Below, piece by piece: positions 1 to 9,600 of a stretch of 64,000 nucleotides of DNA (positions within the stretch are counted from its first letter, which is position 1; each line of letters starts with the position of its first letter). The notes beneath the pieces were generated by a model, which worked only from the letters and a program-made list of their open reading frames with translations, had not been told where the DNA came from and did not search any database. The position numbers were made by a program, and so were the translations under genes. The DNA is from Candidatus Cloacimonetes bacterium HGW-Cloacimonetes-3 (GTDB taxonomy: Bacteria > Cloacimonadota > Cloacimonadia > Cloacimonadales > Cloacimonadaceae), in contig PHBO01000009.1 in the NCBI GenBank assembly GCA_002840645.1, positions 62,001-126,000 of the forward strand. The letters run 5' to 3'.

Positions 1-86
1 TCGGCACTTACGGGAAGCGAGAAGGAAAGCTGCATCTTGCCGTCGTTTAGGGTGTCCCCATAGGGGCGGATAATGTTCTTGTTCAT
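1..86 (-). CDS. kamE: lysine 5,6-aminomutase beta subunit, 5' end only
   Basis: Only the first 28 codons are inside the window; the gene runs off the left edge. The peptide begins MNKNIIRPYGDTLNDGKMQ, which fits the start of the KamE/OraE-like beta subunit that carries the cobalamin-binding Rossmann domain of D-lysine (or beta-lysine) 5,6-aminomutase. The cobalamin and PLP-lysine motifs lie outside the window, so the call depends mostly on the neighbour. The ATG overlaps the TGA of kamD by four bases (ATGA), a strong sign of translational coupling of the two subunits. Confidence 0.8.
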   Translation of the reverse strand, partial: MNKNIIRPYGDTLNDGKMQLSFSLPVSA

Positions 87-1639
87 AGTCCCAGCTCCTG
101 TTTCATCTGCTGCATGAATGGGTTGTAATAGTCCTTATCGCACAGGAATACGCCGTCCAAGCCCTTACCTCCGTTCTCAGGACGCTTTATCTCCGCGAAT
201 TCACCCTTTGCCATGGCGGAGAATAAGCCATCCTCTGCCACGCGCTCCAGAAAGTCCACCGCCTGTTTCAGCACTTCATTGGCGCGCTGGTTCACGAAGC
301 TGTCGGGAGCCAGGCACAGGCTTTGGTTCAGGTCTTTCACCGCTTTAAACAGGTATTGGGCGTTCTCGATAGCCAAAGAGCGGTCTGCCAGATGCGGGGT
401 GTGGATAGCCTCGGTCATCATGCCCAGCAGTTGCACGCCCTGCCCGGTAAGCTGCCCCATGAAGTTAAACATGGCATCCATCAGGTGGGTCTTGAAGATG
501 TTGCCGCTGGCGAACTTGGTGGGGGGCATATATTTAATGGGTGCATTGGGGAAAAGCTCTTTGGTAAGAAGCGCGTGGGCAAGCTCGTAAACAAAGCTGT
601 TTTCCAGCTCGGGATCTATCTCGTAGGCGTGCCCCAAGCCCATTTTGTCGGGCTTTATGCCGCTGATGAGGGCAAAGCTCTCGTTGATAAGCTGGCTGGC
701 AGTAACCGTGAAAGCCTTATCTATGGCGTCGGATGTGGTTAAATAGTTATCTTCTCCGGTCTGTATCTCTATACCGGCATAGGCGTTTATCATGCGGGCA
801 AAGTATTGGTCTAAAAGCGTGCGTTTGGGGTTTATATCCCGGAACAGAATGCCGTACATGGCGTCATTCAGCATCAGGTCCAGGCGTTCTATGGCACCCA
901 TCACGGCTATTTCCGGCATGCACAAACCGCTGGCATAGTTGGTAAGGCTAATGTAGCGCTTTTCCTCTGCGGATACCTCGTCCAGCGCGGCACGCATAAT
1001 ACGGAAGTTCTCCTGCGTGGCGTAAGTTCCACCAAAGCCAACCGTTGTGGCTCCGTATGGCACATAATCCAGCAGGGATTGCGCGGTGCTGCGGATCACG
1101 GCGATGATGTCCGCACCTTCACGGGCGGCAGCACGCGCCTGAGTTACATCTTCGTGGATATTTCCCGTGGCTACGATTACATATATGGCGGGCTTGCGGC
1201 GTTCGCCATACTTGGCAAACATTGCTTCCCGTTTTTGTTTCTGTTTTCTTATGTGGCTAAGCATAGTTTTGGTGAGGGGATTAAGGATAGATAGCAACTG
1301 CTCTGCAGATGCCAGCGGTAAGTCTGTTAAGCATAGGCTGTGCCCAGCAACCTGCTCTGCCACTTCCTGAGCACTTAAGCCTTTGGCAAGCATGGCATTA
1401 GCCACCCATACGGCAGCACCTTTATTCAGGGCAGATTTTGCTTTCAGGTGGTCAACCACCACGTTTGGCAGGGGTTCGCCACCTTTGATGGCACCGTCTA
1501 TCCCCATCAGACGCAGCACAGTACGCTCTATGGAAACCGAGCTGTAACCATCAAACAGCCAGCTAAAAGCACCGGTGATCTGTTGGGCGGCGATGCGGCT
1601 GCGGGAAACCAGTTCTTGATTTAGTTCGAGTTTAAGCAT
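83..1639 (-). CDS. kamD: lysine 5,6-aminomutase alpha subunit
   Basis: A 518-residue protein, the usual length of KamD (about 516). With KamE it forms the adenosylcobalamin- and PLP-dependent mutase that moves the terminal amino group of beta-lysine or D-lysine from C6 to C5 in lysine fermentation; the alpha subunit supplies the TIM-barrel body. The sequence opens MLKLELNQELVSRSR and keeps the strongly conserved central stretch around YVIVATGNIHEDVTQA. The frame is open 41 codons further upstream, but the ATG at 1639 has a GGAG eight bases before it and matches family starts, so I chose it. No gene precedes it within 248 bases, so it could open this part of the operon. Confidence 0.93.
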   Translation of the reverse strand: MLKLELNQELVSRSRIAAQQITGAFSWLFDGYSSVSIERTVLRLMGIDGAIKGGEPLPNVVVDHLKAKSALNKGAAVWVANAMLAKGLSAQEVAEQVAGHSLCLTDLPLASAEQLLSILNPLTKTMLSHIRKQKQKREAMFAKYGERRKPAIYVIVATGNIHEDVTQARAAAREGADIIAVIRSTAQSLLDYVPYGATTVGFGGTYATQENFRIMRAALDEVSAEEKRYISLTNYASGLCMPEIAVMGAIERLDLMLNDAMYGILFRDINPKRTLLDQYFARMINAYAGIEIQTGEDNYLTTSDAIDKAFTVTASQLINESFALISGIKPDKMGLGHAYEIDPELENSFVYELAHALLTKELFPNAPIKYMPPTKFASGNIFKTHLMDAMFNFMGQLTGQGVQLLGMMTEAIHTPHLADRSLAIENAQYLFKAVKDLNQSLCLAPDSFVNQRANEVLKQAVDFLERVAEDGLFSAMAKGEFAEIKRPENGGKGLDGVFLCDKDYYNPFMQQMKQELGL

Positions 1640-1887
1640 TATTTTACTCCAAGTTCTTGTATAAAGAAGTGTTGACGAGCTTTTTGGTTGTGGGGTTTTG
1701 GTCAAGGCTTTTCCTGCTATTGTGGGTTCCTGTGGTACGCGATGATAAATATGTAGTAGCACGTTGCATTTTCAGGGCAGGGAATGCTACCACCTAATAT
1801 AGCAAAGCCCCGAACCATAAGTCCGGGGCTTGTATTATATTGGTAAACAGGCTATACGATTAACTCGCTAAGCCATTAACCGGTTAA
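1640..1887. other. intergenic, kamD upstream region
   Basis: This 248-base gap lies between the kamD start and the end of the LamG gene, both on the minus strand. It holds the terminator hairpin at 1805-1831. The kamD promoter should lie in 1640-1790, but I see no convincing -35/-10 pair. A frame continuous with kamD enters it, but reads like non-coding sequence. Confidence 0.5.
1801..1831 (-). terminator. rho-independent terminator after LamG gene
   Basis: An eight-base perfect stem, AAGCCCCG with CGGGGCTT (1805-1812 and 1824-1831), closes an 11-base loop. Read on the minus strand it is followed by TTTGCTATATT. It lies 57 bases past the stop of the LamG gene at 1888. It would also insulate kamD from that gene. 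Confidence 0.75.
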
Positions 1888-3699
1888 TTATTTGATAATT
1901 ACAGCTTTACGAATACCGCTGTCTCTACCGGCTTGCATCTTGATAAAGTAGATGCCGGTGGGGCAGCTGTTACCTTTGCTATCTTTGCCGTTCCAGCCTG
2001 TGTTGTGATCGCCATCGCTCATGAAGCCATTATTGAAGCGGTTTACAAGCTGCCCGCGGGAGTTGTAAATTTTGAAACTTACATCGGTTGCCTTGGTCAG
2101 GTTGTAGCTAATAACGGAATAGGGTGTAATGGGATTGGGGAATATGGATTGAATTCCCGAAACCTGCACCACTCCGGGTGTTTCCTGCCCGGAACCGGTG
2201 CTGTAATTCACTGAAATAGGTCCATGGCTGATGGTGCTTCCATCCAAATCCTGAATTTGCAGCCAATAGTAATATGTGCCATCATCTTCAAGCTCATTAT
2301 CTGTGTACTGGTAAACCTGCTGAATGGGAGAATTGGCAGAGGGAATCATACTGCTAATTGCCATGGCATTCATCCATTCATTATCTAATGAGCGGTAAAC
2401 ATAGTATCCACCAACCCCTGTTTCGGATTGAGTTACCCACTTAACAGTTACATAGTTTTCCACAGTAAGAACTGCAGTAAAGGATGAGAGTTCTACAGGA
2501 AGTGGGATGTCGAAAGTTTGTAAGCCACCCGCGGAGGAAGTTCCTGTTTTAAACCTGCTGGTTACAGATAAATCACTTGTCATGATGGCATTCACATATA
2601 TGGTGTTACCTCCGATAGCAGTTGCCGAGACATCCGATGCAATCCAGAAATAACGTGTTGCTCCACTTGCAAGAGCTTGAGAAATCGCTGTAAAAGTATG
2701 GCTCCCTGCTCCTAAGGAGCTTGTGATGGTAGTGCCAATTTGCGCAGCAGTGGAGAAATTATCTGTGGTGTTGTAATACAGCTTGAAATTCTCTATATCC
2801 GAGGCAATATAGGTACCGGAGGTAGTGAAGGTAAGAGTATTCAAGGTAGAGGCATCTCCATTAGCAGCCAATGTTAAGCGAGTTAATGGCAGATCATCAG
2901 TGCCTTGAGCAACTGTGGTTGCAGCAACGGAAGGATTGGTGCTGGTAATGTTCACATAAGGCATCCCGGATGTCCATGCAGGATCATAGCCGGAAGCAAC
3001 AGAACTCAAGATGCCGTTGTGTGGGGTTGAGGTAACTTGATCATAGGCAGTTGTGCCACTACCTTCGCTGAATGGCCAATAACCTATAAGGCCTGATTCA
3101 TTACCAACAAGGTCATTATTCATACCATATATGATCTGAGCAGGAGTTAAAACAGAATTCCAAATCCTTACGTCGAGTATTTTTCCAAAAAACCCAAGAA
3201 GTCTCCCAGGTCTTAGCTCTCCAACGGTGAATATATTATTCCAATTGGTGCCTTGACCCAAATTAGTAAAACTCAATTTCTCCACTCCATCCACATATAG
3301 CTTAGTAGTGCCACCTTTAACTGTGGTGACGGCAACATGGTACCAGGTGTTAGTGGTTAAACCCAAACCAACAGTAGCATGTCCGCCAGTGTCTTGGTTA
3401 GTGGAATATGACCATACTTTAAGGTTAGTTCCAGTGGTACCTATCCAAATAGGATATGAGCCTGCAACCTGTGAAGAAGCCAGTATGGTGCGGGCGTAAG
3501 GTATATTTGGGTCCACCATAGCTGGAAGGGCAGTGGGGTATATCCAGCATTCTGCTGTATAGCTCGTTCCCGTAAACGCCAAATTACCCATAGAGACGGC
3601 ATCATTACCATCGAAATCAAGTGCCCATGTTTGAGCAAAAAGCCCGGCACTGATTCCCAAAAGCAATAAGAATAAAAGTAACATTCTTGTGTGTTTCAT
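1888..3699 (-). CDS. secreted LamG-domain surface protein with C-terminal sorting module (paralogue A)
   Basis: 603 residues. A signal peptide (about 1-23, ending LFAQ) is followed by a concanavalin/LamG-like jelly-roll domain (about 25-215, with the GLIGYWPFSEGSGT segment typical of LamG_3), then a beta domain of about 130 residues that I cannot name, then a fibronectin-like segment (starts ELSSFTAVL) and a FlgD-like Ig module with IFPNPITPYS, ending GIRKAVIIK. Such C-termini direct secretion and anchoring through type IX-like machinery. The ATG at 3699 has GGAGG six bases before it; an 11-codon upstream extension is unlikely. The last ~200 codons are almost the same as those of the neighbour at 4098-5924. 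The ligand is unknown; a carbohydrate or surface polymer is plausible. Confidence 0.85.
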   Translation of the reverse strand: MKHTRMLLLFLLLLGISAGLFAQTWALDFDGNDAVSMGNLAFTGTSYTAECWIYPTALPAMVDPNIPYARTILASSQVAGSYPIWIGTTGTNLKVWSYSTNQDTGGHATVGLGLTTNTWYHVAVTTVKGGTTKLYVDGVEKLSFTNLGQGTNWNNIFTVGELRPGRLLGFFGKILDVRIWNSVLTPAQIIYGMNNDLVGNESGLIGYWPFSEGSGTTAYDQVTSTPHNGILSSVASGYDPAWTSGMPYVNITSTNPSVAATTVAQGTDDLPLTRLTLAANGDASTLNTLTFTTSGTYIASDIENFKLYYNTTDNFSTAAQIGTTITSSLGAGSHTFTAISQALASGATRYFWIASDVSATAIGGNTIYVNAIMTSDLSVTSRFKTGTSSAGGLQTFDIPLPVELSSFTAVLTVENYVTVKWVTQSETGVGGYYVYRSLDNEWMNAMAISSMIPSANSPIQQVYQYTDNELEDDGTYYYWLQIQDLDGSTISHGPISVNYSTGSGQETPGVVQVSGIQSIFPNPITPYSVISYNLTKATDVSFKIYNSRGQLVNRFNNGFMSDGDHNTGWNGKDSKGNSCPTGIYFIKMQAGRDSGIRKAVIIK

Positions 3700-4097
3700 G
3701 ATTCCTCCATAAACACGTCTATCATTATTCAATATTTTTCACTTAGTGTTTCCTAAATTAGGACACACATGACAAGTTCACGATCGTCACAATCTTTCTA
3801 TTTGTCAAGATTTATTTGATGCATAATTCCATTCCTAAATCTACTTCCCGGTAAGCGCATTTGAAGCAGCAATCGCTGAATACCTGTGTAACAAGGTTCC
3901 GGCTATCCTGAGAGAAAATATCGGCAGTCTAATTTGTGGAATTACTTCAACAAGCAGGGTGAATAATTAAAAAAAGTAGCCTCTGGTGTTTATCGGAATC
4001 TGCTAACAAAAGAAAAACCCCGAACTAAAGCTCGGGGTTCATATCACTTAAGGTACACAGACAGCAAGAATTACCCGCTATCTGCTAACCCAATAAT
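3700..4097. other. intergenic between LamG paralogues
   Basis: A 398-base AT-rich gap. It holds the terminator of the upstream paralogue at 4011-4039 and the presumed promoter of the downstream one near 3710-3800. No coding potential or RNA gene was recognised. Confidence 0.5.
4011..4039 (-). terminator. rho-independent terminator after LamG gene B
   Basis: Read on the minus strand, AACCCCGA pairs with TCGGGGTT (4016-4023 and 4032-4039) around an eight-base loop and is followed by TTTTCTTTTG. It lies about 60 bases past the stop of the gene ending at 4098. It has the same architecture as the terminator of the paralogue at 1801-1831, in keeping with duplication of the 3' region. Confidence 0.85.
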
Positions 4098-5924
4098 TTA
4101 ATTTACGATCATCGCTTTACGGATGCTGCTGTCTCTTCCGGCGTGCATCTTGATAAAGTAGATGCCGGTTGGGCAGCTGTTACCTTTGCTATCTTTACCG
4201 TTCCAGCCAGTGTTGTACTCGCCATCCATACGGTAACCATCATTGATGCTGTTTACAAGCTGCCCGCGGGAGTTGTAAATTTTGAAACTTACATCAGTCG
4301 CCTTGGTCAGGTTGTAGTTAATTACAGAATAAGGGGTAATGGGGTTGGGGAATATGGATTGAATTCCCGAAACCCTTACCACTCCGGGTGTTTCTTGTCC
4401 GGAACCGGTGCTGTAATTCACGGAAGTAGGTCCATGGCTGATGGTGCTTCCATCCAAATCCTGAACTTGCAGCCAATAGTAGTATATGCCATCATCTTCA
4501 AGCTCACTATCTGTGTACTGGTAAACCTGCTGAATAGGTGAATTGGCAGAGGGAATCATACTGCTAATTGCTATGGCATTCATCCATTCACTATCTAATG
4601 AGCGGTAAACATAGTATCCACCAACCCCTGTTTCGGATTGAGTTACCCATTTCACAGTTACATAATTTTCCACTGTGAGAACAGCAGTAAACGAGGAAAG
4701 CTCCACAGGAAGTATTTCTTCGGAATATTGTTCTCCGCCGTCATAAGCGCTGCCTGTCTTTGCACTTGCAGCATATACAAATGAGCTTAAATTCAATGCG
4801 GGGATAGTTAGGGATTTCGAGCCGGATAAAGTGCTCGAGACATCTATAGTAATCCACAAATAGCGGGGAGTACCGTTGGCTATGGTTTGGGTAAGAGAGG
4901 TAAAGGAATGAGTACCAATACCCAAGCCTGTGTTTATTGTACCAAGCAGAGAAGCAGTTGATAAATCATCGGCTGTATTCTGCCACAGCTTGAAATTATC
5001 CAGATCAGAGGCATCATATAAGCCGGTGGTGCTGAAATTAAGCTGGGTCAGAGTAGCTGCAAGCCCGGTGGTGGAAAGCGTGAACTTGTAAGCAGGTACT
5101 TTGGTATCATTGGCGGCAATAACTGCAGAAGCAACTGCGGGATTTGTGGATGAAAAAGTAACTTCGCTGAAAGGTGCTCCGCCGGTTGGGACATTCCAAG
5201 ATGCGCCATTGGTAAGCACTCCTGTATGTGCAGGAGTAGCCAGATCAGGAGCATTGCCAACAGTTTCGTTTAGCTGCCAGTAACCCTTCAAGGATGCAGG
5301 AACAGTTGCAATTTCGCGATACATATCAGCTTGGATATCAGCCTGGGTTCTAACCACATTCCAAATTCTTACTTCATCAATCAGACCATGGAAGGGAATC
5401 AAGCTGTTAGTTCTGGAACTCCTCAAAACACCAATTGTGAAAACGTTATTCCAGGTTCCATAATTCTCATTAGCATATGTTAGCTTCACTGCACCATTAA
5501 CATATACTGTTGTGGTGCCGCCCTTTACTGCCGTAACGGCAATGTGGTACCAGTTATTTATCGTAAGCCCGGCACCTGAGGTTGTATGTGCAACCGGGGC
5601 TGAACTTGTATAAGACCAGATGTTTAGTTCCGTTCCCTTGGCGGTAACCCACAAAGGATAACCACCCACTACCGTGGACGATGCAAATACAGAGTAACCA
5701 TACTGAAGTTGGTCTGCGTTGCCGCCGGTTAACTGAGTTGGTCTGATCCAGGCTTCCGCTGTGTAGGTAGTAGTTACACCGGCTGTCAAATTACCAACAG
5801 CGATATGATCTTCGTTAGGAGCTCCGGTTAGTCCGTCGAACTTTACGCTGTTCGGTATAGCAAAGAATGTTGACACTGCGAATACGAGCAGTATGATAAT
5901 TATTAAAACATTTTTGTGTTTCAT
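4098..5924 (-). CDS. secreted LamG-domain surface protein with C-terminal sorting module (paralogue B)
   Basis: 608 residues with the same architecture as the protein at 1888-3699: signal peptide (about 1-22), LamG-like jelly roll (AEAWIRPTQ through GYWQLNETVGN), a beta domain of about 130 residues starting near VTFSSTNPAV, a fibronectin-like segment and a FlgD-like module ending SSIRKAMIVN. The N-terminal halves of the two proteins are clearly related but diverged, whereas from about ELSSFTAVL onward they are nearly identical. The ATG at 5924 is preceded by AGGAGG at ideal spacing; six upstream in-frame codons are excluded. The protein is probably exported to the cell surface. It has its own terminator and leader, so it is transcribed alone. 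Confidence 0.85.
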   Translation of the reverse strand: MKHKNVLIIIILLVFAVSTFFAIPNSVKFDGLTGAPNEDHIAVGNLTAGVTTTYTAEAWIRPTQLTGGNADQLQYGYSVFASSTVVGGYPLWVTAKGTELNIWSYTSSAPVAHTTSGAGLTINNWYHIAVTAVKGGTTTVYVNGAVKLTYANENYGTWNNVFTIGVLRSSRTNSLIPFHGLIDEVRIWNVVRTQADIQADMYREIATVPASLKGYWQLNETVGNAPDLATPAHTGVLTNGASWNVPTGGAPFSEVTFSSTNPAVASAVIAANDTKVPAYKFTLSTTGLAATLTQLNFSTTGLYDASDLDNFKLWQNTADDLSTASLLGTINTGLGIGTHSFTSLTQTIANGTPRYLWITIDVSSTLSGSKSLTIPALNLSSFVYAASAKTGSAYDGGEQYSEEILPVELSSFTAVLTVENYVTVKWVTQSETGVGGYYVYRSLDSEWMNAIAISSMIPSANSPIQQVYQYTDSELEDDGIYYYWLQVQDLDGSTISHGPTSVNYSTGSGQETPGVVRVSGIQSIFPNPITPYSVINYNLTKATDVSFKIYNSRGQLVNSINDGYRMDGEYNTGWNGKDSKGNSCPTGIYFIKMHAGRDSSIRKAMIVN

Positions 5925-6271
5925 GGTTCCTCCTATGAACACTTATGTAAATTCTGTCTATTTATCACTTCTATAAATCCCCGAAGGGTCTTACGAGCAC
6001 AGTTACAAGTTACTCGTTTCGCTCAAAATGGCAAGCGAAAGTTTCCATTGTTTTCTTGTTTTTCCCGTAGTAACTAATGTGTGCTTCGAAGCACGTTTCG
6101 GCGAAGTGCATTTTTACTTGTATTAACCGCATTTTAAGAGCAGTAACACTTGCAAAGCGGTGTGGAAATAAATCCTCAAACGCAGATAATATATATATTC
6201 TGACTTTTAAAAAACTGAGTTTAGAGCTGAAATCAACTTTCGTAAATTAATGGGTAACAATATCATCGCAG
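5925..6271. other. intergenic upstream of LamG gene B
   Basis: 347 bases, AT-rich. The only structure I see is a 14-base perfect palindrome, GTGCTTCGAAGCAC at 6081-6094, followed by a second small dyad (GCAC...GTGC) to about 6108. No gene was recognised. Confidence 0.45.
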
Positions 6272-6499
6272 TCATATGGAAGCTCTTCCTTGCAACAGAC
6301 TAAGCATGTTACCTCGAGTTTGGGTTATCAGGCAAAGGGTGGATTCATAATCATCTTTGCTTTCTATGATGTTTTCAAACACTCCATTGCTATAGGTGAT
6401 TGTGAATCCCATGGCAGGTTTATCACCCATCATAGCTGAATTTACCGTGTAGATATCGCTAATATCCTGTATATACACCGAGTTCTGATTATTTATCAT
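6272..6499 (-). CDS. small protein of unknown function
   Basis: 75 residues from the ATG at 6499; a GTG one codon upstream is an alternative. I do not recognise it. The composition is protein-like, with a predicted beta-hairpin N-terminal half (VYIQDISDIYTVNSAMM, GFTITYSNGVF) and a helical C-terminal half (DDYESTLCLITQTRGNMLSLL). There is no signal peptide, membrane segment or cysteine pair. An AGGG about ten bases before the start is a weak ribosome site. It stands alone between two secreted-protein genes. It could be a cytoplasmic small regulator or a chance frame; I lean towards real because of the even hydrophobic patterning. Confidence 0.45.
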   Translation of the reverse strand: MINNQNSVYIQDISDIYTVNSAMMGDKPAMGFTITYSNGVFENIIESKDDYESTLCLITQTRGNMLSLLQGRASI

Positions 6500-6632
6500 C
6501 ACTGTACCCTATCCAAGTAAGGAAAGTTGTTGTTCCACGCAAGAGTTTATCTGCGCATGGAAACAACAAGCTTCCTCACGGCGGAGCCAATTCAAACCGT
6601 TAAAGTTGAATTTAAGCACGGGGTTATTTCCT

Positions 6633-9600
6633 TTATTTGCTCAAGACGGTTTTTCTGGTAAACACATCTTTACCAACGAATAGCCTGATGGTGTACAAAC
6701 CGGAAGAGCAGTTCTGTCCGTCATTGGATTTACCATCCCATTGGATTCTTTTTGTGCCGGGTTGCACTAATCCTTGGTTGATACTACGTACAACCTGCCC
6801 GCGAAGGTTGTATATTTCTAACCTCACGTCGCTTGCAGCTTTAATGCCGTATTCGATATGCAACACCGGATTAAAGGGATTCGGGTAGAGATTGCTTATT
6901 CCGTTCACAATGGGAACCGGTGGAGTTGTATGCCCGAGATTTGTATTATAGGATACTTGCACAGGTCCGTGATACTCAGTATTCCCATCCAGATTCAGGT
7001 TTGCCAACCAGTAATAATACACACCATCTTCTGAAAGCTCGGTGTCTTTATACAGATAGCTCTGAGATTGCGATGTGTTTGTGGCAGGGATAAAGAAATT
7101 CAGTAGTTCCGCATCCTGGAAATCATCGCTTAAACCGCGATAAATGTTAAATCCTGCGCAGTTGGTTTCAGATTGAGTAACCCACTGCAATTGCACATAA
7201 TTATAGGAATTAATTGCTGCGGTAAAAGAAGATAGTTCCACAGGCAATGTCTCATCCTTGGGAGTAACGCCATATTGGCTTATAATATCAGCCTTTGTCC
7301 CAAAGGTAACATCAAAGCTCACCATCATTCTGGTAGCTCCGTCTGCTACGGGAACACCGGCTGTGGCTACTGTAACCCATTCCGAACCGTTAAATCTCCA
7401 AATCCTGGAACCGGCAGAGAAGTCTAAGTCCGTACCTTGTTCATTGTCCCAGTGGAGGTATATTTTTGTGGTTGTGTTAGCTGCACCGCTAAAAGTCCAT
7501 TTACGTGCTACCGAATTCGGCAAAGCAGGAGCTTCTACGTATGTTTCGGGAGAGAAGGCTGTGATAGTAGAAGTACCGCCCACACTAACGTATTTGAAGG
7601 GGAAGAACATCCTGTATCCGGCAAGGTCTAACGAAGCACCAACCTGAGTTGTAAAGGTCTCATTAACGTCTATGTTACCACCCAGATCAAACTCTGTAGA
7701 GGCGGAGTTTAACACCAGATTCTGATAAACAAAGGGGCTGGGCAGGGTAACATCATTGGTATATTCGATGATGGCTCCCCAAGGTTGAGAAAATGTTCCT
7801 GTGGTAACCGGATCAGAAACAGTGGATACTACTTCTCCCGTATTGATAAATGTGCCGGAACCGGTAATGTAATATGTTCCGGAAACCAGAATGCCGTTGT
7901 TGTTGAAAGTGCCGGAATATCCGGTCTTATCCTCATCAACGACTACCCCAACGTTGTTGTTATTGGTGATGTCAATAGCAAGCGTGGAAGGCCATTCCGC
8001 ACCTACTGTCTGGCTTGCAGTGCCGCTGTAGATAAGTGCTGCCTGCGAACCATAGCTAATGGTTGCTCCGGAGTTAAAGGCTAATACGCCACCGATGTTA
8101 AGAGTTCCATTCACGGCTAAATCTGTGCCTGCGCCATTATTCAGGGTAAGAGTGGAGCCACCTGCGATAAAAAGTGTTCCGCCTAAGTTCACCACAACTT
8201 CATCTGCGCTTACATTAGCAGCCACAGTAACGGTATGGCTTGTCCTGATGGTTGTAGTGAGGGCGAATACATCAGTGGGTGCAACAGTAGCACTGAACCA
8301 GGTAGAATTATTGTCAGAGCATTCCCATATTGCAGGATTAGCCCAATTGCCGCTTGCGATGGTGCGATAGTAGAAAGGACCTGCCGGTGTAACAGCATAC
8401 TTACCGGTGCTGGAACCCAGGGTAATAGGGAAACTAACCATCATGCGCGTGCCGCCATCTGCGACAGGTGCACCTGTGATTGCTACCGCTACCCATGAAC
8501 TGCCATTATACTGCCAGATCTTGGAGCCAAGCGGGAAACTAAGACCACTGCCCTGGGCATTATCCCAATGCAAGCTTACGCTGGAAGTTCCGCTGCCACT
8601 ACCTGTAAATGTCCAGGTTCTGCCCACGGCATTTGTAAGCGAAGGTGTTTCCACATAGGTTGCAGGAGAAAACGCGGTAACATTGGAAGTTCCACCCACA
8701 CTTACATACTTGGATGGGAAGAACATTCTGTAGCCGCTGGGGTTAAGCGATGCGCCGTTGGACGATGCAAAGGTTTCATTCACGTTTATAATCCCCGATT
8801 GAGGGAAAACAGAAGAGCTTGAGCTTAACAACAAGTTCTGATATGTATAGGGTGTGGGCAAGGTAACCAAGCTGCTATATTCTATTATCGAACCGGTTGC
8901 CTGGGTGAAGGTGGAAGTTGTTACAGGGTTTGCTACTCTGGATACCACCCGTTTGTTATTAATCACGGTGCCTGTTCCGGCGATAGAATAAGTAGCAACA
9001 TTAAGTATCTGATTATTGGTAAGGATGCCGGAATAAGCAGTTTTATTACCATTAAGTGTTACTCCGCTTGCGCTGGTGTTGTTGTTGGTAATGTTCTTTG
9101 TCATGGTGGAAAGCCATTCGCCGCTAACTGTTTGAGCGGTTGTGCCGTTATACTCAAGGGTGGCACTGGTGCCATAAGCAAGAGTATATGCTCCCAGAGC
9201 AAGAGAACCGCTTGTCATGGTAAGCTTGGTATCAACAGCCAGGTTTGCGGAAAGGGTAAGGCCTGCAGGATTGTTGATTACCAGATTATACACGGTAGGA
9301 GCAAAGCCGCTGCCGGTAGTTTGTGCAGTGCTGCCATTGTAGGTAACCGTAGTTCCGGAGCTACAGGTCATGGAGGCTCCGGTATTGGTAAATGTGCCGG
9401 CTATATTCATATTGCCATTGAGTTTAAGGTCGATTCCGTCACCGTTAGTACCATTATTCAGCGTAAAGGTCACGCCACTGTTAATCGTAAGCGTGCCGCC
9501 GGTGTTTACCACTACTTCATCTGCGGTTGTATTGGCTGCCACGGTAACAGTGTGCCCGCTAAGTATAGTTGTGGTAAGTGCACCCGAAGCGGAAGGAGGT

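Noticed and set aside
1640-1762. 41-codon N-terminal extension of KamD
   Set aside because: Not like the family, rich in polar residues, and a good ribosome site precedes the internal ATG at 1639.
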